Shown: positions 14,826-21,851 of the stretch, one piece after another
Layout: every line of letters begins with the position of its first letter
Position numbering within the stretch: the stretch's first letter is position 1
Assembly: GCF_937919355.1 (NCBI RefSeq)
Contig: NZ_CALFSA010000229.1
Coordinates: forward strand, 1 to 26,505
Direction: 5' to 3'
Length of the DNA stretch: 26,505 nucleotides
Origin: an uncultured Methanofollis sp.
GTDB lineage: Archaea > Halobacteriota > Methanomicrobia > Methanomicrobiales > Methanofollaceae
Made by a program: the position numbers and the translations under genes
Notes under the pieces: generated by a model
Told to the model about the DNA's origin: nothing
Databases searched by the model: none
What the model saw: the letters and a program-made list of their open reading frames with translations, nothing else

Positions 14826-17354
14826 TTATCTCCTCCTCGCGATCAACGCCCCGACAAGTGCAACAACCGCAATGTATGCTTCAAAACCGGGGGACTGTGT
14901 CGTCATGGGTGTGGGCGTGGTCTCCGGGACCTGGGTCTGTGTCAGGCTTGCATAGGGGGTGAAGGTCGGAGACGGAGACGATGGAAGGGTTTGAAGGGAC
15001 GGGTCCTGCTCGGGTTCGCTCACTGAAGAAGTCCTCTGGCTTCCTTCCCTGTGGAGTTCAAAGGTACTGGTGCTCTTATACCTGACCTCCTTGCACTGGA
15101 CGGTGACCTCGTACATTCCCGGGTACCATGAACTGGTGTCGATGGGATCGTACGAAAACGGGCGAAGTCCTGTGGAGGGTTCGTACTTCCCCGGGACAGT
15201 GTAGTCGACCGGGATCTTCATGACGGTATTTGCCTTGCCCCCATCGTAGAGGTCAAGTGCGGTGATCTTCAGTGTTAATTTGTCGGCAACATCTGTTCCA
15301 TCGGCGGTTGTCCCCTTTCCGGCAAGGTTGGTCTTTCCTTTGACGACCAGTTTATCACCGACAACAAGGTCGCCGGGCGACCTGATCTGAACCACGGGGG
15401 CGTCAACGGTGAAGGTGTCCATCGTGTATATGTCGTCGATGGAGGGCGAGTCCAGCGCCTTCACCAGAGCATCGGCAGCGTTTCTGGTATCGAGGGCTCC
15501 AAGGTTCACTTTCAGCGTGCCGTCCGTATCGAATATCTGGTTCAGGTCTCCCCTGAAGAAGAGGTTATTCTCAGGCAGGAGGTCGAACTGGTTGTTCTGA
15601 CCGGGATGGTGGTAGACGATGAAGTAGTCTCCCGGTGTGAGGTCGTAGGTGAAGTTGCGCGAGTGAGTGATCCCGTACGATCCTTCGTCGCCGAGCGGGA
15701 ACCTGGAGTTAAAGTCGGCATACCTGAAGTTCGGGCCGAAGATGTACCACTTCATGTGGCCGGTGGAACCTGTTATCCCCGTGTTGCCCGGACTCCCCCT
15801 GGCATACCACCATGAATAGAGGTAGTCACCGCGAGCAAATGCTCCCCCGGTTTTTTCATCGAACTTTGCGTGAATTGTCGGACTGCTCAGTTCGTATTCC
15901 CATGAAGGGGGGACTTCGCCGTCGATGGAACCGGGAGCGCCCGGATAACTGCTCTTCTGGTACCCGATAGGCTGGAGGTTGGCATGGACGGTGTATGTCC
16001 CGTCATCGCCGGCGAACTTCGATGTCTCCCATCTGTAACTCCACATTCCAAGGACCGGGTTGTAGGACGTCACGGTGAATGTATCAGGTGCGGCGTCCAC
16101 CACTTCCTGTGACAGATCGGTGAGAGGGGCACCGTTCGGGGGCAGGTTGGGCCCTGTGACGGAGAGATAGACCGGGATGAGATCTGTTGCAGATGTTTTG
16201 TCGATATTTTTCAGGGTCCCGGACAATACGATGATATCGCCAAGGACGTACTGGTTCTCATCCGGTTCATCAAAGATCAGGTCCATGGCTTTCTGGTCGA
16301 CGTAGAAGGTCGTCGTCACCGGCTGGACGGTATCGGGGCCGGTGGCGGAGACGGTATAACTGGTGGGCGGAGCGTCCTTCGGGATATGAATATTCAGCCG
16401 CACCTTCCCATCCCAGTCGGGGTGGGCACGCACATGATAGTCCGAGACCTTTGGTTCGTCCCATCCGCCACCATCGAAGAACGGGAAGCCCTCTCCATTC
16501 TCAGGGACAGGCAGGCTGAGGTCATACTGCATGAAGGGCATGCCCTGGACGGTGAGAGTGAGGTCGTTGTTGCGCTGCACAGAACTCTCGGAGAGCGTAA
16601 GGGTAAGCGGGTAGTCCTGTACCCTGAATGAATACGGCAGTTCATAGTCCAGGTCATTCAGGGTCATGCGGAATACCATTGTTACGTCGCTGCCCGGAGA
16701 GATTGCCCTCTGGTCGGAGAGACGGAACACAAAATCATTGTCCGGTATTGCAGGGTCTGCGGCGAGGTCTTTGAGAGAGACAGTATTTCCTGCGGTGTTG
16801 ATTATGCTGCTCGTTTTGATAGTGCCCTGCAGTTCGTACTCATACCATGGCGAGTCCTGGAACTGGTTGAGGGGGAGGGTGTGGTCGGGCATCTGGAACT
16901 GTACGTCCATGCGGTAGGGGATGGTGTCCTGCCGGCCGGGGTTGGTATCAGGTTCGATGTCTGTCCCGACGGTGTGTATCTTCATCTGCCCCAGGCAGTC
17001 AGCAGCATCCTGTATCAGGCAGTAGGTGCTCTCACTCCGGCTCCCGTCGTTGTAAACAGGATAATACTGCCCTGCTTTCCCGCGGATGTAATTTGCGACA
17101 TTGCCGGTGATCGCAATCGGGTCGACCTGCTGTCCCGACTCGTCAATCCTTACGATCCGCACCGGGTCTCCTTTTACGGGGTCTGAATAGGCCGAGAAGT
17201 TTAAGATTCTTTCCCCCATAAAAACAGTATCTCCGGGACTTATTCCTGCGTTAGGCCCCTCAGGCGTTGAGAAACGCGCCGAAACAAGCGGAGAGGTTGT
17301 GACCATGAGAAGGAGGGTTATACACAGGACTGCTATGATCCGATAGTGATTCAT
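14826..17354 (-). CDS. S-layer-like surface protein (DUF3821 type) with PGF-CTERM tail
   Basis: The 842-residue protein has a signal peptide (about 1-26, ending VSA). Next comes an N-terminal segment starting ISPGDTVFMGERILNFSA (about 38-55), which resembles the DUF3821 domain of Methanomicrobiales surface proteins. Several beta-sandwich-like domains follow, and a Trp/Tyr-rich region near residues 520-610 (YLYSWWYARGSPGN, MKWYIFGPNF) is also seen in that S-layer protein family. The C-terminus has a Thr/Ser/Pro-rich stalk (about 770-820), then PGF at 822-824, a hydrophobic helix and a final ARRR: a PGF-CTERM-like sorting signal for processing by an archaeosortase. It is the first gene of the pilus operon, has GGGAG before its ATG and its own TATA region. 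It may be a sheath, anchor or adhesin for the pilus, or a true S-layer variant. Confidence 0.87.
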   Translation of the reverse strand: MNHYRIIAVLCITLLLMVTTSPLVSARFSTPEGPNAGISPGDTVFMGERILNFSAYSDPVKGDPVRIVRIDESGQQVDPIAITGNVANYIRGKAGQYYPVYNDGSRSESTYCLIQDAADCLGQMKIHTVGTDIEPDTNPGRQDTIPYRMDVQFQMPDHTLPLNQFQDSPWYEYELQGTIKTSSIINTAGNTVSLKDLAADPAIPDNDFVFRLSDQRAISPGSDVTMVFRMTLNDLDYELPYSFRVQDYPLTLTLSESSVQRNNDLTLTVQGMPFMQYDLSLPVPENGEGFPFFDGGGWDEPKVSDYHVRAHPDWDGKVRLNIHIPKDAPPTSYTVSATGPDTVQPVTTTFYVDQKAMDLIFDEPDENQYVLGDIIVLSGTLKNIDKTSATDLIPVYLSVTGPNLPPNGAPLTDLSQEVVDAAPDTFTVTSYNPVLGMWSYRWETSKFAGDDGTYTVHANLQPIGYQKSSYPGAPGSIDGEVPPSWEYELSSPTIHAKFDEKTGGAFARGDYLYSWWYARGSPGNTGITGSTGHMKWYIFGPNFRYADFNSRFPLGDEGSYGITHSRNFTYDLTPGDYFIVYHHPGQNNQFDLLPENNLFFRGDLNQIFDTDGTLKVNLGALDTRNAADALVKALDSPSIDDIYTMDTFTVDAPVVQIRSPGDLVVGDKLVVKGKTNLAGKGTTADGTDVADKLTLKITALDLYDGGKANTVMKIPVDYTVPGKYEPSTGLRPFSYDPIDTSSWYPGMYEVTVQCKEVRYKSTSTFELHREGSQRTSSVSEPEQDPSLQTLPSSPSPTFTPYASLTQTQVPETTPTPMTTQSPGFEAYIAVVALVGALIARRR

Positions 17355-17390
17355 AATAGTAAGACTCCCTGAGGCAGCGGTCTGCCGTTA

Positions 17391-17427
17391 TATCAAAAAT
17401 ATTTGACTTATCGCTATTTTATTTGAT
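17391..17427 (-). promoter_or_regulatory. Promoter region of the minus-strand pilus operon
   Basis: Read on the minus strand, TATA-like strings occur around 17391-17403 (tttttgatata), about 40 nt before the ATG at 17354, leaving a short leader that contains the ribosome site GGGAG. A second AT-rich element (ATCAAATAAAATA, 17427-17415) lies just upstream. The heptamer TATTTGA is repeated on the plus strand at 17400 and 17420. Confidence 0.45.
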
Positions 17428-17443
17428 CGCAATGCAACACCGG

Positions 17444-17472
17444 CATGCAACCATGATATGCAAGGTTGCATG
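17444..17472. repeat. Inverted repeat in divergent promoter, candidate operator
   Basis: CATGCAACC at 17444-17452 and its exact reverse complement GGTTGCATG at 17464-17472 are separated by 11 nt. A further direct copy of the core ATGCAAC begins at 17432. The element lies between the TATA regions of the minus and plus pilus operons, a suitable place for a shared regulator. Function is inferred from position and symmetry only. Confidence 0.5.
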
Positions 17473-17550
17473 GCTTAATTCTAATAAATCGCGACAAACG
17501 CCATCCTGTACTAACGGAATGTTTAAATTATGGTTGCGGGATAACATAGT

Positions 17551-17592
17551 ACAAATTTATTGCTATAATTCACATTTACTTGCATATTGGAG
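17551..17592 (+). promoter_or_regulatory. TATA box and ribosome site of the plus-strand pilin operon
   Basis: AAATTTAT at 17553-17560 (or CTATAATT at 17563-17570) is a TATA-like element; transcription would start around 17584-17594. GGAG at 17589-17592 lies 10 nt before the ATG at 17603. This supports the start at 17603 rather than the long upstream extension of the reading frame. Confidence 0.5.
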
Positions 17593-17602
17593 AAACAACA
17601 CC

Positions 17603-18277
17603 ATGACTGTACAATTCCGGAAAAGTGCACCCCCCTTACGGAGCAGGAAAAAACTGTACCCGTATGAACGGGACGATGCGGTCTCTCCGGTCGTCGGGGT
17701 GATGCTGATGCTCGTGGTGACGATCATCATCGCCGCGATCGTCAGCAGTTTTGCCGGGGGCCTCGGGTCTACCAGCGAGAACGCCCCGGTGGCGACGCTG
17801 GCAATCAAGATGTTTGCCGGACCGAACGAGAAGAACGTGACGATCGAACACCTCGGCGGCGACCCGCTGGCGACAAAAGACCTCAAGATCGTCAGTTCTT
17901 TTACCGTGCCAGAGACCTTTGGCTCCCGTGAAGTGGAGAAGGAGAACCGCGGGCGTCTCATAAAACACACAATCGACGGATCGCTTGCCCCGATAAAGGA
18001 GAACGCCATTGATACCGGGGCTAAAGGATACCCGTTTACCCCGCAGGTGACCAATGACGACAGCGTCGTCTCCACGAGAACTGCGGATAAAACATTCGGG
18101 ACGGCCATTCTCGTCCCGGGCGGCCGCCTCACCTTCGACCGTGACAATTTCCTCGGGTTTGAGACAGAGAAGTGTCACGACTATGGATTTGGCGAAGGGG
18201 TTACCGTGAACGTCATGATCGTCCACACGGGCAGCGGGAAGGTCATCTTTGATAAGGATGTGGTCGTGCCGTGGTGA
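17603..18277 (+). CDS. Archaeal type IV pilin, A-type (first of plus operon)
   Basis: The 224-residue prepilin has a basic leader of about 25 residues, then AVSPVVGVMLMLVVTIIIAAIVS from residue 26, the archaeal type IV pilin N-terminal helix that is cut by a PibD-like peptidase and packs in the filament core. The head domain contains IEHLGGDPLATKDLKIVSSFTVPE and RLIKHTIDG, and ends with TVNVMIVHTGSGKVIFDKDVVVPW, the A-type C-terminus. It closely resembles the pilin starting at 20248 in these three segments. The frame extends upstream to 17423, but that part is AT-rich promoter DNA; the ATG at 17603 has GGAG before it. The gene's end overlaps the start of a B-type pilin. Confidence 0.93.
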   Translation: MTVQFRKSAPPLRSRKKLYPYERDDAVSPVVGVMLMLVVTIIIAAIVSSFAGGLGSTSENAPVATLAIKMFAGPNEKNVTIEHLGGDPLATKDLKIVSSFTVPETFGSREVEKENRGRLIKHTIDGSLAPIKENAIDTGAKGYPFTPQVTNDDSVVSTRTADKTFGTAILVPGGRLTFDRDNFLGFETEKCHDYGFGEGVTVNVMIVHTGSGKVIFDKDVVVPW

Positions 18278-18927
18278 ATGCAGGGGAAGAGGAGGCAGTC
18301 TCCCCGGTCGTCGGGGTGATGCTGATGGTCGTCGTCACGATCATCATCGCCGCGACGGTGAGCGTATTTTCTACCGGTTTTGTCTCTGACACAGACGCCG
18401 CACCAGGCACCCTGGTCGAGTATGTCGGGGTGCTCACAGGGCAGAGCGGCGGTCTTGGCGAGATCGGCCTGGTCTTCGAGAACAGAGGGGGAGAGACATT
18501 GCTGCTCTCGGACCTTGACCTTCACCTGAAGTCCACCCTGTCAGGGGGAGACGAGGTCTCCATCTCCTATACGGATGCGCCGTCCGCGAAATATCGCGAT
18601 ACTCCTGTACCGGATGAGGCCCGTCTCTCCTCTGACTTTACGTACCGCATGAAAAAGATCGGTGTCGGGGACTCGGCGGGCGCTGCCACGAGCGTGGCCA
18701 ATTCTAAAATCAAGGCAGGTGACAGGTTTGTGGTCCACGCTGACCGCTACATCGAGGACGGCGCGAGCAGGTACGGGCGTGTGGCGTACGTCTCTGACCG
18801 CGGCATGGAGGGTTCGCCGTACACCAGCGGCGAGTTCGAGGTGAGCAGCAGGACCACGTACACCCTCAGCGACAGGAACACCGGGGCGGTCATCGCCTCC
18901 GGCACTCTTGTAGGAAGCGTGTTATGA
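18271..18927 (+). CDS. Archaeal type IV pilin, B-type
   Basis: The product is about 218 residues with a minimal leader (MVNAGEEE) and then AVSPVVGVMLMVVVTIIIAATVS from residue 9. The head domain shows the B-type pattern: IGLVFENRGGETLLLSDLDLHL, later AGDRFVVHADRYIEDG, a Gly-rich loop, and the end TYTLSDRNTGAVIASGTLVG. Initiation is at one of two consecutive GTG codons (18271 or 18274). The second would give the common four-base GTGA overlap with the A-type pilin stop. Either way translation is coupled to the upstream gene. It also overlaps the following A-type gene by four bases. Function inferred: structural subunit paired with the preceding A-type pilin. Confidence 0.92.
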   Translation: MVNAGEEEAVSPVVGVMLMVVVTIIIAATVSVFSTGFVSDTDAAPGTLVEYVGVLTGQSGGLGEIGLVFENRGGETLLLSDLDLHLKSTLSGGDEVSISYTDAPSAKYRDTPVPDEARLSSDFTYRMKKIGVGDSAGAATSVANSKIKAGDRFVVHADRYIEDGASRYGRVAYVSDRGMEGSPYTSGEFEVSSRTTYTLSDRNTGAVIASGTLVGSVL

Positions 18928-19574
18928 ACAGGCAGACCAGGAAGAGAGAAAAAATGAGTTCTGAGACGTACGACGCAGTCTCCCCGGTCATCGGCGTGAT
19001 GCTGATGCTGGTGGTGACGATCATCATCGCCGCATTTGTATCGGCATTTGCCGGCGATGCCTTTGGGAACACCGAGACCACACCCTCGGCCGCCATCGAC
19101 GTAAAAATGATCTCCGACGGAGGAGACCACAGGGACCAGTATGTCATGCTGATCGAACACCACGGGGGCAGCAGTATCCCGACGTCCGACCTGCGGATAC
19201 TCAGTTATTACACGCCGCCGGCATCGACGCAGAAGACCATGCAGCGCGGTGAGGTGACGTCCTCGACCGCTGGCGTGAAAGGCATGATCATCCATGGCGA
19301 GGAGGTCGCCTCCGTCAAGGTCCCGTACCTGAATGATGTCGCGTGCGGCAAACCAGGCGACGCTGAGACGAACTTCGGGGAGTACACCTTCGCCTCAGGT
19401 GACGTCATGAGCACGGGAGGGTCTGCAGGCACCGGGATGGTGCTCGGCTTTGAGATCACGACGGCAGAGGAGCGTGAAAAATTTGGTTTTGGGAGAGGCT
19501 CGGCGGTTGACGTCGAGATCATCCATCTCCCGAGCCAGAAGAGCCTTTTCAGCGGCAGGGTGATTGTACAATGA
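18924..19574 (+). CDS. Archaeal type IV pilin, A-type
   Basis: The 216-residue prepilin has a charged leader (MNRQTRKREKMSSETYD) and AVSPVIGVMLMLVVTIIIAAFVS from residue 18. The head domain begins with YVMLIEHHGGSSIPTSDLRILSYYTPP, the A-type equivalent of EHxGG...DLKI, and ends with GRGSAVDVEIIHLPSQKSLFSGRVIVQ, the A-type C-terminus. The middle is diverged from the other A-type pilins: the IKHT(I/L)DG segment seen in the first and third A-type pilins of this operon appears here only as GMIIHGEEV. Its ATG overlaps the previous stop by four bases (ATGA), and its own stop overlaps the next B-type start in the same manner. An ATG at 18954 is a possible shorter start. Confidence 0.92.
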   Translation: MNRQTRKREKMSSETYDAVSPVIGVMLMLVVTIIIAAFVSAFAGDAFGNTETTPSAAIDVKMISDGGDHRDQYVMLIEHHGGSSIPTSDLRILSYYTPPASTQKTMQRGEVTSSTAGVKGMIIHGEEVASVKVPYLNDVACGKPGDAETNFGEYTFASGDVMSTGGSAGTGMVLGFEITTAEEREKFGFGRGSAVDVEIIHLPSQKSLFSGRVIVQ

Positions 19575-20224
19575 TTGAAAAATACAGAAAAGAGGACGAT
19601 GCAGTCTCTCCGGTCGTCGGGGTGATGCTGATGCTCGTCGTGACGATCATCATAGCCGCCATGGTGAGTGCATTCTCCGGCAGTGTTGCAGAGGACCAGA
19701 CACTCGCACCGCAGGTCTCGCTCTCGGCCTCCTGTATCTGCAGCATTACAGACAAAGACAGGACAAATGAACTCCCCGATCATTCAGATAAACTGAACAA
19801 TGGGATCGAGTTCCGTCTTTCTGGCGGGGATTCTTTTTCGCTTCGGGATATTACTGTCCAGTTGAAAAACGGGGACAGTGTGATGAACTTCAATATGAAG
19901 ACGCACCTCAACACCTCCGCGGCGGTTGATAAATCGAAACTGAAATTCATAAAAGATCCCGAAGAGAAGGAGACCTATTTCGCACTCCCCGGCGGAGGAG
20001 ACGAACTGGTCACCGTCGGCGACTCGTTCAGGATCGTCGCCGATGACTGTTATGACAGCACCCTCGCCGAAGACAAAAATGTGGTGAAGGGACGGTTCCT
20101 CACCTGGTCTCCCGAGGGGTCAGGCGGCACGTTCAAGGTACAGGCACATGTCCCCTTCGAGTACACGATCACCGACCAGTTGAGCGGCAAGCCCATCCAG
20201 AGGGGCACGCTCATCATACGGTGA
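19571..20224 (+). CDS. Archaeal type IV pilin, B-type
   Basis: The 217-residue prepilin has the leader MIEKYRKEDD and AVSPVVGVMLMLVVTIIIAAMVS from residue 11. After a short region with two cysteines (SASCICSI), the head domain follows the B-type pattern: IEFRLSGGDSFSLRDITVQL, then VGDSFRIVADDCYD, a Gly/Ser-rich loop (SPEGSGGTFKV) and the end YTITDQLSGKPIQRGTLIIR. Two cysteines near the start of the head and one later (DDCYD) could form a disulfide. The ATG lies in an ATGA overlap with the A-type pilin before it; the gap to the next gene is 23 nt, the only real gap within the pilin operon. Confidence 0.92.
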   Translation: MIEKYRKEDDAVSPVVGVMLMLVVTIIIAAMVSAFSGSVAEDQTLAPQVSLSASCICSITDKDRTNELPDHSDKLNNGIEFRLSGGDSFSLRDITVQLKNGDSVMNFNMKTHLNTSAAVDKSKLKFIKDPEEKETYFALPGGGDELVTVGDSFRIVADDCYDSTLAEDKNVVKGRFLTWSPEGSGGTFKVQAHVPFEYTITDQLSGKPIQRGTLIIR

Positions 20225-20247
20225 GGCTGGCTTTTCAGAATGGGTGA

Positions 20248-20946
20248 ATGACAATGTGCAAAGAGAGAATAAGCCCTGAACCGGAGAGTGCGGTCTCGCC
20301 GGTCATCGGGGTCATGCTCATGCTTGTCGTGACGATCATCGTCGCCGCGCTTGTCAGCAGTTTCTCTGGCGGCCTGAGCGATTCGGCCGAACCGGCGCCG
20401 ACGACGGCGTTTGACATCAGCATCCGTGCAGGGGACGAAGTTGGAAACGGGGCGAAATCTAATGCGCCCGGCCCGGCCCCCGAGTGTGCGGTGCTGACCA
20501 TGGTCTCGGGAGACACGCTCAATTCAGCGGACCTCAAGATCATTCTCACCTACACGGTCCCGGAGACCTATAACGGCATCCCCCTGAAAAATGCCGGCAG
20601 GGTCATCAAACACACGCTGGACGGTGCGATCGGCCAGGACGATGCGTGGGATGAGAACTATGACCCCTTCGTCCCCCAGGTGAATGGTTATTGCCTCCCT
20701 GATTCGAACCTGAACAGTCTTGCGCCTGGCGATGGCATGGTCGGTGCCGGCATCCCGCACTTTGGTGCCTGCCTCTTTAAACCGGGCGAATCATACTGGT
20801 TCAAGGACAGAAACGCGTTCCTTGGGTTTGATGCAACTGACCGCATGACATACGGCTTCCAGGAGGGGTCTGTCGTCCATGTGACGATCATCCACACGCC
20901 AAGCGGCCAGACGGTGTATGATAGGGATGTGGTGGCGACATGGTGA
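20248..20946 (+). CDS. Archaeal type IV pilin, A-type
   Basis: The 232-residue prepilin has the leader MTMCKERISPEPES and AVSPVIGVMLMLVVTIIVAALVS from residue 15. The head carries LKIILTYTVPETYNG, RVIKHTLDGAIGQD, a DPFVPQV segment and WFKDRNAFLGFD, all with counterparts in the pilin starting at 17603. It ends with VVHVTIIHTPSGQTVYDRDVVATW, the A-type C-terminus. These matches indicate gene duplication within the operon. The ATG at 20248 is followed by another at 20254. The 3' end is coupled to the last B-type gene by overlap. A cysteine pair (PECAV and GYCLP) and a later GACLF are seen. Confidence 0.92.
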   Translation: MTMCKERISPEPESAVSPVIGVMLMLVVTIIVAALVSSFSGGLSDSAEPAPTTAFDISIRAGDEVGNGAKSNAPGPAPECAVLTMVSGDTLNSADLKIILTYTVPETYNGIPLKNAGRVIKHTLDGAIGQDDAWDENYDPFVPQVNGYCLPDSNLNSLAPGDGMVGAGIPHFGACLFKPGESYWFKDRNAFLGFDATDRMTYGFQEGSVVHVTIIHTPSGQTVYDRDVVATW

Positions 20947-21656
20947 TACCGGGGGTGCAGGACGCCGAGCATGCCGTCTCCCCGGTCGTCGGGGTGATGC
21001 TGATGCTCGTCGTGACGATCATCATTGCAGCGGTGGTCAGTTCCTTTGCAACCGCTCTTACCGGCGATGTCGAGACGGGATCGAATGCTCAGGTGGAATT
21101 GGTTGGGATATCTTCCGGAGGGTACAAGGATGTACAGCCTCCTCAATGGACCTATGCACAGATCGGGATCGTCTTTAAAAATACCGGCGGCGGCACCCTG
21201 GACCTCAGGGACCTGAAGTACTCCATGACGGGCATCGGCTTTGGTTACCAGGGAACGTTTACGATGACCTATAACGACCCTGTCAGCCTGAAGTATGTCG
21301 AGGACAGCGGGGAACAGAATGGCAGAGGAAGATGGTGCGTCACACTTCCCAAAAACGCGACCGGGTATAGGATGCAGAAATTCGGCAGCGGTCTTACCCT
21401 CGAAGAACTGAAGGACCCGATCGTGGAGCCCGGCGATCGGTTCATCATCTACTGCGAGTATTACGACGCACCGGGAGAACCATCTTCATGGGACCCAAAC
21501 CCCTCGGCGAAACTCGGATTCGCCTGTTCTCGCGGGGGCTACGGGTGGTCGAGCGGTGCGGTCAATGTCGACGGCGGCAGTGAATATGCCCTCTCCGACG
21601 TCAAGACCGGCGTGGTGTACTCCTCCGGGTTCCTGGAACCCGAGCATGTTTTCTGA
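20940..21656 (+). CDS. Archaeal type IV pilin, B-type (last of operon)
   Basis: The 238-residue prepilin has the leader MVIPGVQDAEH and AVSPVVGVMLMLVVTIIIAAVVS from residue 12. The head follows the B-type plan: IGIVFKNTGGGTLDLRDLKYSM, EPGDRFIIYCEYYD, a Gly/Ser-rich loop with RGGYGWSSGAVNV, and the end YALSDVKTGVVYSSGFLEP. Start codons are ATG at 20940 or GTG at 20943; both overlap the stop of the preceding A-type pilin, the second with a GTGA arrangement matching the first A-B pair. The DNA around the two junctions (gatgtggt... before the overlap) is also similar, evidence that an A-B unit was duplicated as a block. No clear terminator is seen downstream. Confidence 0.92.
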   Translation: MVIPGVQDAEHAVSPVVGVMLMLVVTIIIAAVVSSFATALTGDVETGSNAQVELVGISSGGYKDVQPPQWTYAQIGIVFKNTGGGTLDLRDLKYSMTGIGFGYQGTFTMTYNDPVSLKYVEDSGEQNGRGRWCVTLPKNATGYRMQKFGSGLTLEELKDPIVEPGDRFIIYCEYYDAPGEPSSWDPNPSAKLGFACSRGGYGWSSGAVNVDGGSEYALSDVKTGVVYSSGFLEPEHVF

Positions 21657-21747
21657 GCCGCCGCCCACAGGCCCCTCCCCTCTTTTCGGTGCGGCACCCT
21701 GATCAGACGGTCCGGAGGTGCCCGGAGGACTGCCAATTTCACCAATG

Positions 21748-21755
21748 TTTATACC
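21748..21755 (+). promoter_or_regulatory. TATA box upstream of glycosyltransferase gene
   Basis: TTTATACC at 21748-21755 is a good archaeal TATA match. The normal spacing places transcription start close to 21777, which is exactly an ATG that opens a 24-codon frame running into the glycosyltransferase start. Confidence 0.45.
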
Positions 21756-21776
21756 TGAAAGGACATATCTCTGAGC

Positions 21777-21851
21777 ATGTACGCCGCGCCGCCCCTTTCC
21801 TTCCCTGATGCCCCGCACAGGCGGCGACTGCACAGGGAGGAGACGGGGTGA
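21777..21851 (+). CDS. Possible 24-residue leader ORF before the glycosyltransferase
   Basis: An ATG lies at the predicted transcription start. It opens a frame of 24 codons (MYAAPPLSFPD... ending REETG) whose TGA overlaps the GTG start of the glycosyltransferase gene by a GTGA. The small product is Arg/His-rich in its second half and has no recognised family. It could be a leader peptide that couples translation, as leaderless first cistrons do in archaea, or a chance frame. Confidence is low because coding potential cannot be judged on 24 codons. Confidence 0.25.
   Translation: MYAAPPLSFPDAPHRRRLHREETG

Noticed and set aside
17423..17602. Extension of the first plus-strand pilin by 60 codons
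   Set aside because: It would run through AT-rich promoter DNA with a TATA box and the inverted repeat; the ATG at 17603 has a ribosome site and gives a normal prepilin leader.
17681..21032. CRISPR or other short regularly spaced repeat array
   Set aside because: The six similar 57-bp blocks lie about 620-690 bp apart inside genes and encode the conserved pilin helix; there are no spacers of constant size.
17603..21656. Diversity-generating retroelement or invertible pilin shufflon
   Set aside because: No reverse transcriptase, recombinase, template repeat or inverted copies are present in the window; all six genes point the same way.
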